From NCBI RefSeq assembly GCF_019649055.1, contig NW_026570389.1, positions 1-64,000 of the forward strand: DNA of 64,000 nucleotides. Direction: 5' to 3'. The notes under the pieces are model-generated. The model had not been told where the DNA came from and made no database searches. It worked only from the letters and a program-made list of their open reading frames with translations. This document shows, piece by piece, positions 51,075 to 62,269 of the stretch; the stretch's first letter is position 1, and the number at the start of each line of letters is the position of its first letter. This DNA is from Paramacrobiotus metropolitanus (Eukaryota > Tardigrada > Eutardigrada > Parachela > Macrobiotidae). Position numbers and translations under genes: made by a program.

Positions 51075-52930
51075 ATGCCTTGGCCTGTACCCAATCGACC
51101 CCGACGGTCTTCGGAGAGCGACTATTGCTCGGCTAGTGACGGTAGCATGCCACCTGAAAAGATTCCAGAGAGGGACCCAGCACAGTCTGTACAGGAGCGG
51201 CCGGAGCCAGCGAGCGCCAACGACAATGGGGAATTGGTGGGTAAACTGCGGGAGGCTCCTGTTGTGTCGAGAGTGGTACACGAAACGGGCAAATATCGTG
51301 TTCCCTCTTATAAACTGTAAGCCCTGTCATCTGTTTTGATTATCTCCAGGCGTTTTGTGCGGCTGTGGGGCGGCCGGACACGGAGACCGTGCCTGGCGTC
51401 TTCGTGCTCAACGAGCTGATGACACGTGTGTCCGACAGCGACACGCACGTGTTGATCAGGGGCACCATCGAAGTGAGTCGTTACTAATTTTACCCGCTGA
51501 CTGGCCCGATTTGTATGCTCCTGAACACCTTACGTCTGCAGTCCATGGTCGATCCGCTTCGCTGTCCGTTGGGGTTTGAAGAAGGCGCCTTGGAAGCCTG
51601 CGTGACTTTCTACGCCGGCATGCCTGTGGGGCTGAAAGCGCATTTGGAGACGGTCCACGGAATGCACAACGTGAACCTGGCCTGTCCCTGTCCAGCTAAA
51701 TTCAACGGCGGTGTCCACTGTGATTACGTGCAGTTCGACCCGGTCGGCTACTTTTTGCCTAGCCACATCCGAGAACGCCATCCGCAGTACAAGGAGCGTA
51801 TGATAGACGCGCTGTGCAAACAGGAGAATAAGAAAACCGGCGAAGTAAGAGAGGAGAATGAAAAGAACAGTCCAGTCAGCTGGCTCAACATGGTGTCTTG
51901 TTGCGGCCGCTTTCTTCTTATTTATAAATCAGCGCCTGGTGTATTGTTGCAGAAGCACCGGGAGTTCATCCGCACGGCCAGGACCAAGACCTTCCCGGAG
52001 TGGACCGGCGATTCCGCTCGCTTGTGGCCGAGTCAGATTATGGCCGACAGGATCGTCATCCCCACCCGGGTGCTGGTCAGTGCAACCTTCGAGCATTGAA
52101 CATGTGCGTGCATTTATATTCTGTGAAAAATATTTTTTTGCAGGACGGGCAAGTGAAGTACGTCTGCAAGATCGACGTGTGCGCCACCAGTGACGAAGGC
52201 CCGGGCCGGCTGCTGGACTCGTCCGGCCGACTGCACGCGCACTTGATGATGCAGCACGGGCGGCGTTGCGCGAACCCCACCCAAATCTATCACGCCTGCG
52301 CCGACCCGGTACGTGCTTTTCCTTGTGTTGATGTGATTTTGTTGCAAGCGGGGGAGTCGGTTGTGTTGTGCAGGAGTGCCGGGAGCAGCTGTTCGATGCT
52401 GACCACATGATGGAGACGCACATCCGGGCCGTGCATCCGCAGCTGTTCAACGCCGGCCAGCCCGTGCTGTACTCGGAGGCCGCCCAGAAGGTTTCTGCTC
52501 ATGAGTTTTCTTAGGTCATTCTTATGGTTTCTTAGGTTTTCTTAATTAAGCCTTTCTGTGTAAGAAAACTGGTGCTATCTGTCGAGTGTGGGTTCGTTAA
52601 TAGTCTGTTGGTTAGGCTCGAGCCCGACTGGAAGCGCTCGTGATGGAGGAGAGCATCGGGGAGGCGCTGAGCAGCAGCGTCGATTCGGAAGAGACAGCGG
52701 ATACTTTTCTCTGCAACTACGACTGTCCCGTCCAGGTACCGGCGTTGACTGTTGTGATCTGTTCCTTTTACCATTAGCGGAATTAATCTCTACTAGCCTG
52801 CTTGGTTTTTCTGTAGGGCTGCGAGGTGAATTATGACGAGCGCGATTATATGCTGTGGCACATCGCCGTCGATCACGAGGACGAGTGGAATGCCGTCGCT
52901 CGGCATGACAACGATCAGGCGGTCGTGTAG
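51075..52930 (+). CDS. Zinc-finger paralogue copy C, eight exons, intact
   Basis: Exons: 51075-51236, 51350-51472, 51542-51844, 51953-52075, 52144-52308, 52374-52490, 52616-52735 and 52817-52930, total 1227 bp (408 residues), all phase 0 with GT-AG borders. Domain order as in copy B: acidic N-terminus, CPCPAKFNGGVHC...HIRERH, VCKIDVC...HLMMQH, CADP|EC...HIRAVH, CDYDCPVQ|GCEV...WHIAVDH. Introns are short (68-125 bp). The most diverged of the intact copies (for example VHC for ADC in exon 3). The invariant Cys/His positions argue for zinc binding and for purifying selection. Confidence 0.8.
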
Positions 52931-53666
52931 CTGCGGCGCCTGTCGCACTACGGGAATCGGTGTCGTATAGGGTGGTGGTGTTACCGGTTACGATGGCTCA
53001 TTAGTTGTACTAAGTCTCTCGCAGCGGGCGGCACAGATTGTCTGTTGTGTCCCCATGTTGTTTCTCACTTTCTCGCTCACATACCGGCACTCTTCTCCTA
53101 GCAGCTGCTTGTTCCTTTCACCGGATATTTTGCACATTGTTATTGTTAGAAGTTTGCTTTTTTGTCAGTATATTCGCCGCGCTTTCGTTATTCCATATTG
53201 TCAGACTGTTTGCCTTTTGCGGCAACGAAGTAAATACTAATAGCGTGCGAAAATCAGCAATACATAGCAAGATTTACATAGCCGCTCAAAGCCCAGGGCA
53301 TGTGAACGATTTCCTGGAGCTGGAAGCAGCCTGATTTCCTTTGGAATTCACTTTCCTGTCTAAGATAAATATTCTCTCACCATCAACGTCTTAGCTTAGC
53401 TGAAAAATCAGATGATTACAGTAAGTACTCTTAGCTGAAAAATCAGTTATCAGATGATGGCGATGGCCGCGATGCAAAGACTTCCGGCGCTGGAGGCAAT
53501 TGCAACCCCCCGGTATGGCGGTGTCATGCTCATATCCAAAAAGTGTTTGAAAATTGGAATTCTTAGAAGGGCGGACGCCTGCGACAGGAGAACACTGCTG
53601 ATTTTATAAATGAAATTTACATACGAAATTCTGAATTTACCGAAGATACTGAAGAAATAAAAATCT

Positions 53667-53737
53667 GCCGATGACGGGACTCGAACCCGTGCCAGCTGCG
53701 TCTGTAGCCGTCCGTCTTACCACTGATCCACACCGGC
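53667..53737 (-). tRNA. tRNA-like gene or tRNA pseudogene
   Basis: Minus strand. 7 bp acceptor stem GCCGGTG/CATCGGC (one G.U) and a perfect T arm, ACGGG-TTCGAGT-CCCGT, containing the B box GGTTCGAGTCC. TTTTT follows within a few bases as a pol III stop. The D stem and anticodon stem do not pair normally, and no 7-base anticodon loop can be set, so an amino-acid identity cannot be given. It may be a decayed tRNA or the head of a SINE. Confidence 0.45.
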
Positions 53738-54048
53738 TGCATTATTCAATCTTCTTAAGATTTTAGCGCACTGTGCGACTGCCTATCAAAATGGAAATTC
53801 CCATTCATTTCTTTTTGATTGTCGTCAAGAAAAATCACTTTTTCATCATTTGCTAGGAGTAAATTCGGTTAAAGAAACCATTCCAAATTGTAAATACGTC
53901 GTTTAAAAGCAGACTGATGCACAACCAGCCGAACACACATCACGACAGCTAGAAAAAATTAATGCGATCCAATATAAAAAGATTAAATTACTGTATTATA
54001 ATGCCAGAGCGCGCAATGCCAGCCGCCTATGGCTGCAGTCGTCCTACT

Positions 54049-54055
54049 TGACTCA
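54049..54055 (+). promoter_or_regulatory. AP-1-like TGACTCA upstream of copy D
   Basis: CTACTTGACTCATAGCCAC, about 185 bp before the ATG at 54238, matches the corresponding stretch in copy A. Confidence 0.4.
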
Positions 54056-54237
54056 TAGCCACGGCCCACAGATCACCGACTGCACCCTCAACGCTCAAGT
54101 AACGAGGAGCAAGTTGCGAACGCGAAACGGTCTTGACGCTGTATTAACATTCGCTGAAGTTCCTTTGCTTTTTTCACTTTTTTGTTGTAATTTCTTCTCA
54201 CTTTACGCGTGTGGCTTTCTTTTGTTAGCCTTTCGAG

Positions 54238-57200
54238 ATGCCGTGGCCTGCGTCAGAGAGACTCCGACAGACTTCGGACAGCGACTATCACTCCGCGAGT
54301 GACGGTAGCTTATCGCCTGAACACACTGAGGAGATAAGCCCAGATGCCTCAGCACAGCCTGCACAGAAACCCCAGGAGCCAGCAAACGCCAACGAAGACG
54401 GAGAACTGGTGAGTGGGTTACCCGGGTGCGAGAGTTTCCTCATCCTGTCATTCGCCAGTGTGAACTATATGTACAGAATTTCAGGTTGTGCTCGAGAGTC
54501 GAGAGAAACTTTTACGTAAATAAATATAACATTGTACTCTGTAGGACTAACAAATTTTTTCGATGACAAATAATATTGTTTAATATTCTTACAATTTCGC
54601 TACATCTGCATAGACAACCTCTAAAATTCTGACAAAATTCTAAACTGCTGAAATTAAATTTCCTAGTACTTATTCCGCAGCATTTTGCCTTGAGCAGCAT
54701 GAGCGGTGAGTGCTCGTTCAGTGAAACTCCATTGATTCGGATTTTTTGGTTTTTTTTATTTCACAAACCGCGGTAACAACACAGTTTAAGTTTAGTGTAT
54801 CAGAAATCAGAGTGACATAATAATTCGGAATTTGCGCTTCGAACTTTCAGTAATACGAACCAGACTACCAGTTATCTTGCTTGCTATTATCCAGGAATTC
54901 TTCTTATTATCCAGTAATCCAGTTACTTCTCTTTTGCAGTTTTGCTTGCTAATTTCTAACTAGTCTGGAATATTTTGCCTGCCGTTTAACCCAGATAATT
55001 TTTAGTTTTGAAGTTTAATGTGTCCACAACAGTGCCACACATGAAACCGATGAAAATTTAAGATGATGAAGAGGACAGTTAGAGAACAGGGCGCAACGTT
55101 GAATTCCTTTGCGATTGCTCATTGCTGATTGCACTGCAATCAGCAATGAGCAATCGCAAAGGAATCATTGCAATCATTGCAGTACAGATACAGCGTTAAG
55201 GTCTAAGTGCTAACCAGCACAGCACCGTAGCGTGGTGCGGTTGCAGTAAGATCAGGCATCTTAGGGCCGGAAGTGGCTGGCTGGCATGTGAAATATAGGG
55301 CGGTCAATTGCTAACGACGAGTCCGCGTTTAGACCGTCACAGCGCACGAAATTTTTAGGCCTTTACATTTGTAAAAAACTAAGTGTCCTGTATAAGCTTC
55401 AGTTACCAGTTGCATTTTATGTCACTCCTTTTTTTGACCACACTTGTGGTCCTTCTGGGCTGTATGCTCTTGGGCCGTAATAATAATGGTGGAGGTCAAT
55501 TACATTTGGGTAACCGTTGCGCGTAGGGTAACGGTGGAACGCGTAAAAAATTACGGATGAGTCAGCAAAAAATGAAATGACAAATAAGAAGACGAGTAAG
55601 TTTGCGTGCCAGGGTGGAAATTGACCATCCAAGTGTAAAAAAGTTATCGTTTAATACAGCTCCTCTGTGATTCAGACTGGATCTTTTCTCGATATGAAAA
55701 CAGTAATCTAATTGAAACTTAATAATATTATGGATTACGAGTGTGCAACATAATATTATCTTTTGTTATTATTCTGGTATGGCACCGACGAAAAAAACGG
55801 TGAGACAAAAAAATTATCAGTCTGATCTTGAGTTGGCATCAGGCCTCTTAGCCACCTTTGGTTTTATGGGTCCTCGCTTCTTCTTCGCGGGGACGTCCTC
55901 TTAGGAGATGTCATAATGGCACAGTACGTGATCAAAAAATAATAATTACGACTTACAGCACTTGTGTTCAGCAATGCGATCTCGATATGATGATGACAAA
56001 AATACACCAAATAAAAATCGTAAACAATAATAGCACAACAGCTTCTAAAGAGAAATAATTTTGTACGTCAAGCCAACAATTAAAATTCTTCAGAACTTCG
56101 AAAATTTTGCTGATCGGTGCGCGTAAGTAGTTTGGGTAATGGTTGCGCTTCGACGTCGAAGCGCAACGCTTACGCGGACAAGTAAGCCAAAAACCCATCC
56201 CAGATTTCGCGATTACCAATCAGAATGTTTACTTGATTACGCGCTGTTACGTCACACTTTTTACGCGTTTTTCCGTTACCCGACGCGCAACGGTTACCCA
56301 AATGTAATTGACCTCCACCAATAATAATAATAATAATAACAATAATATTAATAATAGTATCTTGTGCAGGAGTTTTGTGAGGCGGTGGGGCGACCGGACC
56401 GGGAGGTTGTCCCTGGCAAGGTGGTTTCCAACGAGATGCTTGTACGGGTCTCCAAGCGCGCCACGCATGTGTTGATGCGGGGGACAATTGGGGTGAGTTG
56501 ACTGCCTCGCATTCGTTTATATTTCCCCTTATCCTTGACGTCCTCCGCCCTGTTCTAGTCACTGGTCGACCCCCTGCGCTGTCCGTTCGGACTTGAAGAG
56601 GGCGCTGTGGAGGCCTGTGTCACCTTCCGCGCGGGCATGCCGCAAGGGCTGAAGGCGCACTTGGAGCGCGTCCATGGAATGCACAAGGTGCAGCTGAATT
56701 TCGCCTGTCCGTGTCCGGCCGAGTTCAACGACGGCGCCGACTGTCCGTTCGTGCAGTTCGACCCCTTCGGAGACATTTTGCCTGACCACATCCGCGAGCA
56801 CCACCCCGTATACAAGGAGCGCGTCATGGAGGCGCTGTATAAACAACGCAGCAAGAAGTTTGGGGAGGTTAGTAATCTCCACCATCTCAGTGTCTGGTTG
56901 ATCAGCATCAATGGCACGATTGCAGAAGTACCGCGAGTTCCTGCGCACGGGCAAGAGCCAGACTTTTCCGGAGGGGACGAGTAATCTGGGCAGCCTGTGG
57001 CCCAGCCAGATCATCGCCGACAGGATCATCATCCCCACCCGTGTTGATAAGGTCTGTGCGGGTTATTTCATTTCGTCACACAGTGCGTAAATTTGGGAAA
57101 TGTTATACAGAATGGGCAAGTGCAGTACGTCTGCAAGATCGACGCGTGTGCCGCCAAGAAGGACGGCCATCAAATCCCTTCCTCCTACCACATGTTTGCG

Positions 57201-58880
57201 CATTTGATGATGCAGCACCGCGGGCGGTGCGCCGCGCTTGCCACCCAAGTGTACCACGCCTGCGCCGACCCGGTACGTGCCTCATCATGCATATTATTGT
57301 CCTGTTGGAGATCGGGAACACTCCAAAATGGTGAGTCTGTTACTGTGTGTGCAGGAGTGCCTTGTGCAGCTGTTCGAGCCCTACCACCTGATGGACAGCC
57401 ACATCAAGGCCGCGCATCCGCACCTGTTAGGCCTGGCGTACAAGGAGACCGCCCTGCAGGTTGGTCATTTTGGCTATACGTATACGCGTACACGGTTGTC
57501 CGGTAATTTCTGTCGGCAAGGTACCGCGACCGTGGAGTTGGCCACGTCACTGCATTTATCGGGTTGCTTAACTGCGTTCTGCCGTTAAATTGTCGCTTAC
57601 TACACCGACACCGACCGTTTTCAGCCCGCCTTCCGCCAGACAGTTATGTGAGCGGAGAAGCGGCTCACGTAAAGCGACAAAATCTTTCAAAGGATTTCAA
57701 CGTATTGCGCCGTGGTGCAGTGGTACTGCCTACGCGGATCTAACGACGTAGCCGGGGTTCGATTCCCCCATCGGCGCCTTTTTCAGCCGTTTCTCGGTTT
57801 CCCTCGGATTGCGCCCTGCTTAGATGGTAGCAGATCGTGGTTCGGTACGTCCACTTCGCCTATGAGACTAGTGTGCTAACCTCGAACGGGAGGAACAGAG
57901 CAAAAACGAATAAAAGGATAAAATGAATGGAGGATGCGGTGAGCCGGAGCCGCCGCTTAAAAGGATCGCTTAGTCTCGCTACGAGGACGTAGCGAAAGCT
58001 GCAAAGGGGGTGTGAGCGGAGAAGCGGCTCACGTAAAGCGACAAAATCTTTCAAAGGATTTCAACGTATTGCGCCGTGGTGCAGTGGTACTGCCTACGCG
58101 GATCTAACGACGTAGCCGGGGTTCGATTCCCCCATCGGCGCCTTTTTCAGCCGTTTCTCGGTTTCCCTCGGATTGCGCCCTGCTTAGAGTTACTATTATT
58201 CTCATTAAAACTAGCGATGGTGGCGAACCACATTATTGCACGAGCGCGAGCGCCAATGCCACTGGGAAATGGTATTGGGATTGTGGAATTGGAAAAGCGT
58301 GACGTACGCTCTTCGTGGCGTCAGGCAAATTTTATGCTCTGGACGAAGACTTACTGCAGCAGCTCGCGCTTCGCGCTCGGTGCAAATTAATTAATTATCT
58401 GGCGTACAGCAAGCCACCAGCCAGCCCAATGCATGTACTCTGTGTTTAAGCAGGGTGACGTGGCGCGACGTAGTACGGATTTACGCGTAACACATCAATT
58501 TTTGTATTTCGCTGTATTGATGCGTCAGAAATTAGCGGACAAGTTTGTACAATTTTGACTTGTTAGGACTGAGCCGTTTGTTTGGTAGGAACGCGCCAAG
58601 CTGGAAGCTCTCGTGAGGGGGCAGTGCATCGGGGAGGCGTTGAACACTAGCGTGGACAGCGAGGAATCGGAGGACAGCTACCTCTTCCACTTCACCTGCC
58701 CCGTCCAGGTAAGCGCAGCTTCATGCACGCAGTTCAAGCAATTGCTGGCGCTCGTCTGACTCACGTCATTGTCACTGGCAGGGCTGTCGGGTCTGTCATT
58801 CCGAACGCGACTACATGCTGTGGCACATCGGCGCTGACCACGAGAAAGACTGGAATGTTCAGCCGGTGAATGATCAGTAA
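54238..58880 (+). CDS. Zinc-finger paralogue copy D, eight exons, introns enlarged by mobile elements
   Basis: Exons: 54238-54408, 56370-56492, 56559-56867, 56926-57051, 57111-57272, 57355-57459, 58589-58708 and 58782-58880, total 1215 bp (404 residues), all phase 0. Fingers as in the paralogues: CPCPAEFNDGADC...HIREHH, VCKIDAC...HLMMQH, CADP|EC...HIKAAH, CPVQ|GCRV...WHIGADH. Intron 1 is about 1.96 kb and holds a TIR element and a palindrome. Intron 6 is about 1.1 kb and holds a complete miniature LTR element. Other introns are 58-81 bp. Joining exon 1 to the rest relies on family order, since no other exon 1 precedes exon 2. Confidence 0.78.
55103..55165. repeat. Near-perfect 63 bp palindrome
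   Basis: Arms of about 30 bp starting ATTCCTTTGCGATTGC, in intron 1 of copy D. It would fold into a long hairpin. Confidence 0.85.
55488..56319. mobile_element. TIR DNA element (MITE-like), 832 bp
   Basis: Ends GGTGGAGGTCAATTACATTT at 55488 and its complement ending 56319. The inverted similarity extends about 70 bp inward (GGGTAACCGTTGCGCG). An internal palindrome, GCGCTTCGACGTCGAAGCGC, lies near 56144-56163. No transposase frame. Both flanks are AAT-rich, so a target duplication cannot be told from the microsatellite on the right. Confidence 0.82.
57707..57778 (+). tRNA. tRNA-like pol III unit in the 5' LTR of TRIM copy 2
   Basis: Acceptor GCGCCG/CGGCGC, D-arm GCAG-TGGTA-CTGC, CTACG/CGTAG stem closing a 12-base loop instead of 7, T arm GGGG-TTCGATT-CCCC. 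The A box TGGTGCAGTGG and B box GGTTCGATTCC match consensus. TTTTT at 57779-57783 ends it. The oversized loop means it is not a normal tRNA, unless an intron is removed. Confidence 0.6.
58071..58142 (+). tRNA. tRNA-like pol III unit in the 3' LTR of TRIM copy 2
   Basis: Identical to 57707-57778, followed by TTTTT at 58143-58147. An equivalent lies in the 3' LTR of copy 1, where a duplication of about 20 bp interrupts the D region. Confidence 0.6.
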
Positions 58881-59751
58881 CGACACCCGGGTCCGTGCCA
58901 CCGCCGACCGCGCCTCCCCCTTCTGTCGATTCTCAATTTCTCGCTCACAGCCTGATGGTGGATCCATTTTACGGAATGGACTGCCTTTTCCCTTTGGCTG
59001 TTTTTTTTTTGATATTTTTTCTTATCACTTTTTCTGTAGCGCGTTAGGGCGTTGTATGTCCATTTTTGTCGAACTGTGTTGTTCTTTGAGAGTGGTAAAA
59101 AAATTGCTATGGAGTACTTGGAACAAAACTGATATTGCTGTAGTTTAACAGGCAACAGCCATAAAATAATCACACTTCTCTGTCAAAATAATTTGGACAT
59201 TAAAAAGAAGCCTGTTTCAATATGGTACCGACGTTATACGATTTGTTCTGTGCCGAAAGATAATGATTCTAAATGTTCCATTTATTTTCATTCTAATAAT
59301 TGCAGTATTAAGGAAATAACGAGCTTCTGGATTTGTTGTGAAACCACTGTTACAGCCTTTACAGGTAAGTACACCAGGGCAGCAAATCTTACAACTGATA
59401 AAGTGCCAATCCTGAGTAAAATGTGCAGAACAAAATAGAATTCATACAGTTGTTTCTAATAATTTTGTTTTCGACCGGACTTTAAAAGTATACGAGAAAA
59501 GCGTATCTTCAATAAATGATAGACCGACGTACTGTCAGTCTGCCAGCACATGTCTACTGGTAGCTGGCCGTGCTCGTGCAACACGGCAGCTACCCAAAAT
59601 CAACACTCGGCAGCCATGTTTAAACGCAGTAAAATTGTAACCAATTTTCGCAGCAAACGTAACACACGAGAAAAACCAAATTTATTCAACGTGACTTGAA
59701 TCTGCATTGAATTAACATCCGACTGATTCCGGTCACTCTGCTACCCTGCAG
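58881..59751. other. 3' flank of copy D and spacer
   Basis: 58881-59060 still aligns with the 3' flank of copy A (CTCGCTCACAG, then CCTTTTCCCT). After that I see no gene. Confidence 0.45.
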
Positions 59752-60405
59752 TCAGCAGTCGGCAGCCAGCTTGAGAGCCTTGAGCTCCGCCTGGAACTCG
59801 ACCACCTCCGCGTCCGCCTCGCCGCTGGATAGACCGCGCTTCCGCCCCTTTCGCGCTCCCGAGGGCGTCCGCGACAGCTCGACGCTGTCCTTGGGCTTGC
59901 GGAACTCGTACAGCTTGGCGTAGATGCTGGCCAGGGTCTTGCGCGCACTCAACGCGTTCGGCGCTGTATTAGACATGAACAGACGCTTATTTAGCGTCGA
60001 TGCTGCGACAGACTGTCAGGCAATTTACCAGTGATGGTGGTGTTGCCCGTCTGAAAGACCTGCATCTGGCCGCCCACTTCCGGCAGCTTCCACGAGGCCA
60101 CCGGGTGCAGTTCCGGCTCACACCTGCATTAAGAAAGCGGCGCGTTTAATTAAAAACTCAATTAACTTGGGCCACAAATTAATACGTAAATAAAATTACT
60201 TCCGGTGTTGTATAAGAAATAAAATAAAATTATGAAACAAAAATACTGCGGCCGTGGACTCACTGGACTTCGTGCGGTAGGCGTCTTTGAGGAGGTCGAT
60301 GCGGACGCCGAAGGGTAAAATACGCCACCGTCAGGCAGTTGATGACCTTGAAGAACTTGGCGCCGAAGCCGCACTTTTGCATCTTCGCGCACCACGCGCC
60401 GTGCT
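59752..60405 (-). pseudogene. TBP-like (TBPL/TRF2-type) C-terminal repeat, partial and phase-broken
   Basis: Last exon 59961-59752: PNALSARKTLASIYAKLYEF matches the TGPSV...A..IYPL(V/L)YEFRK helix of TBP-like factors, then an extra charged tail. Previous exon 60123-60029: EPELHPVASWKLPE and VFQTGNTTIT, the EPELHPG and FxTGxxT signatures. These two join in phase. Exon 60405-60264: KMQKCGFGAKFFKVINCL then, one frame away, LPFGVRIDLLKD. The shift inside this exon and a one-base mismatch at its 3' junction break the reading. The first TBP repeat was not found. TBP relatives bind core promoters. This copy is either decayed or mis-sequenced. Confidence 0.6.
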
Positions 60406-61305
60406 CCCGAATCAGAAATGCTCGTCTACTTCGCTACGAAAACCATAACATGATAACCGTGCTCCGTCAATAATAATCACTCCCAAAAATTTGTACACAC
60501 AAGAAATTTGTAAGATAGGAAATTGTTTAAATATCAGGAATAAATATACGTATTAAAATTCAGAATGATAAGACTAAGTAACGAGTGCATTGTGCACAGT
60601 CCCTTATCATATTAATTGGGACAAATTCTTTATCTGATTGTATAATTATATAAGTAATGACGGTGAGTGGCGCTCGTCGATGTGCATATTATTGAAAAAT
60701 AAATTTCACAAACAGCAACGAGTGTGTCGCAAGAGCGATGACCGCGATGTGGCTGCTGGTTAACTTTCTGGCGATATTAGATATGTTAATTTTTACATAA
60801 TATATTGATTAAATATATTATATTCAAATGCATTAATTAAATATATTAATTTTTATATATTTAGATTAAATATTTTCAGCAAATCTGTATTCACTTGGTA
60901 CTATACTGACGAAACTATGCACAGTACTATAATATCGAAATCAGAAATAAAGTAATCAGTGCCAAGATGTTTTGTTCCCTCGCTCTTCTGTACCGCCCTA
61001 CCGATGTTCTTAGAATATCATTAAAACAATAACAAAAAAATACACCGAGATTAATTGCAGAAGAGCTTAGGTTCACCGTCTACCTGCAAAGGACGACGAC
61101 GGGCATTCCCTTTGGCTTGTAGCGTGGCGACCCCCCGACCCCCTCTGCGTTCCTTCTCCGTTTTCACGTCATCGTCTGCGACTCTGCACTTCACGCGATG
61201 TCCTCACATCGGGCGGCATTGTCCTCGAACGTGATGAGTCCAAGGGCCTGGAACGTGAGCTATCACCGGAGAATGCAGTAAGGCCTCGGCCGAGTTTTGA
61301 ACCGT
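60406..61305. other. AT-rich non-coding stretch
   Basis: 60770-60900 is very AT-rich with repeated TATTAATT/AAATATATTA words. No exon recognised. Confidence 0.4.
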
Positions 61306-61420
61306 ACGTCGCTAGGGTATAGCAGCTCCACTGCACGAGGTGGCTTCGCAAACGGCTTTTGAAGGGGGAACCACCGCAAGCAGCTGCCTCGTGCGGTGGT
61401 GCTGTGATAACGTAGCGAGA
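61306..61420. repeat. Imperfect long hairpin
   Basis: TAGCAGCTCCACTGCACGAGG pairs, with mismatches, with CCTCGTGCGGTGGTGCTGTGA around a short loop, and flanking CGTCGCTA/TAGCG words add pairs. It could be a MITE or a foldback RNA. No further copy in the window. Confidence 0.55.
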
Positions 61421-62269
61421 TACGGCTCGAATTTCAGCCGAGCCGTATTTGTAAGTGCAGTCCGCGGATCAGCTGAAAACCTTTTTCCTCTTAAACCATC
61501 AGATTTAGACGGATGACTGTCCCCACGCTTATGACGCAATTAGAAACGGAGGGTAAACAGTGAAACGGATCGAAATCGAAAATCATCGGATCCACAACTC
61601 GACGGCACTCTACCAAATCAGAATGATCATTTTGAAAACACATTCAAAAATGGTGGGCTAACTCCAGCAACCGCAATGAAGATGACGCATAAGTGGCCCA
61701 GAAAAAATGTTGTGACAACATTATAGGAAATGAGAAATCGGAATGCATTAAAGTTGAAACAACTTATTAAAAGTTGCTTAATCCTCTTTCCTTCATTTAC
61801 AACTATCTGCTCAGTATTCGGCTCATGAATCATGAGTGTGCGATGAGTATTCAGATCCCGGTGTAAGCAGTTATACTTCGAATAACACTTCGAATCACGG
61901 TGAGTCTTGATCAGTGCTGCCATACTACCCCGTACCGGAAAAGGGATGGAAAAGGGAGGAGCTGCGCAGTAAACGAACGCGAATAACGAATGAACGATGG
62001 TAATTAGGGCGCACTGGAAGCACAGTAATGACGAGCGCTACCCATGGGTGGGCGCAGAAACATAGGTGTGAATAGTGACAAAACCGCACTTAGCGGCGAT
62101 TACTCATACCACTGGCCTTTGTGATGATTCTGCAGTTGCAAATTGTCAGTTTCAGTCGTTGCAACGAACGAAAACTCGAAGACAATTTTTTTGGAAGAAT
62201 TCGCTACAGTATTAGTTGCTCTTGGCAAAGTCTTCTTGAATCTCGCCCTACCCACAGACGTACAGAAAT
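61421..62269. other. No gene recognised
   Basis: Likely contains the promoter and 5' UTR of the gene at 62270. No exon or repeat supported. Confidence 0.35.

Larger units (their letters stand above)
57647..58187 (+). mobile_element. Miniature LTR element (TRIM-like), copy 2, recent
   Basis: LTRs at 57647-57823 and 58011-58187, both 177 bp and identical as far as I can read. 5 bp target duplication AGTTA at 57642-57646 and 58188-58192. Primer site TGGTAGCAGA at 57825-57834, and a GCAAAGGGGG purine run before the 3' LTR. The internal part is 187 bp, non-coding. Identical LTRs mean a young insertion, so enzymes to mobilise it were available recently. It lies in intron 6 of copy D, same strand. 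Confidence 0.93.

Noticed and set aside
53667-53737. Canonical functional tRNA
   Set aside because: Acceptor and T arms are perfect, but no normal D stem or 7-base anticodon loop can be drawn, so reported only as tRNA-like.
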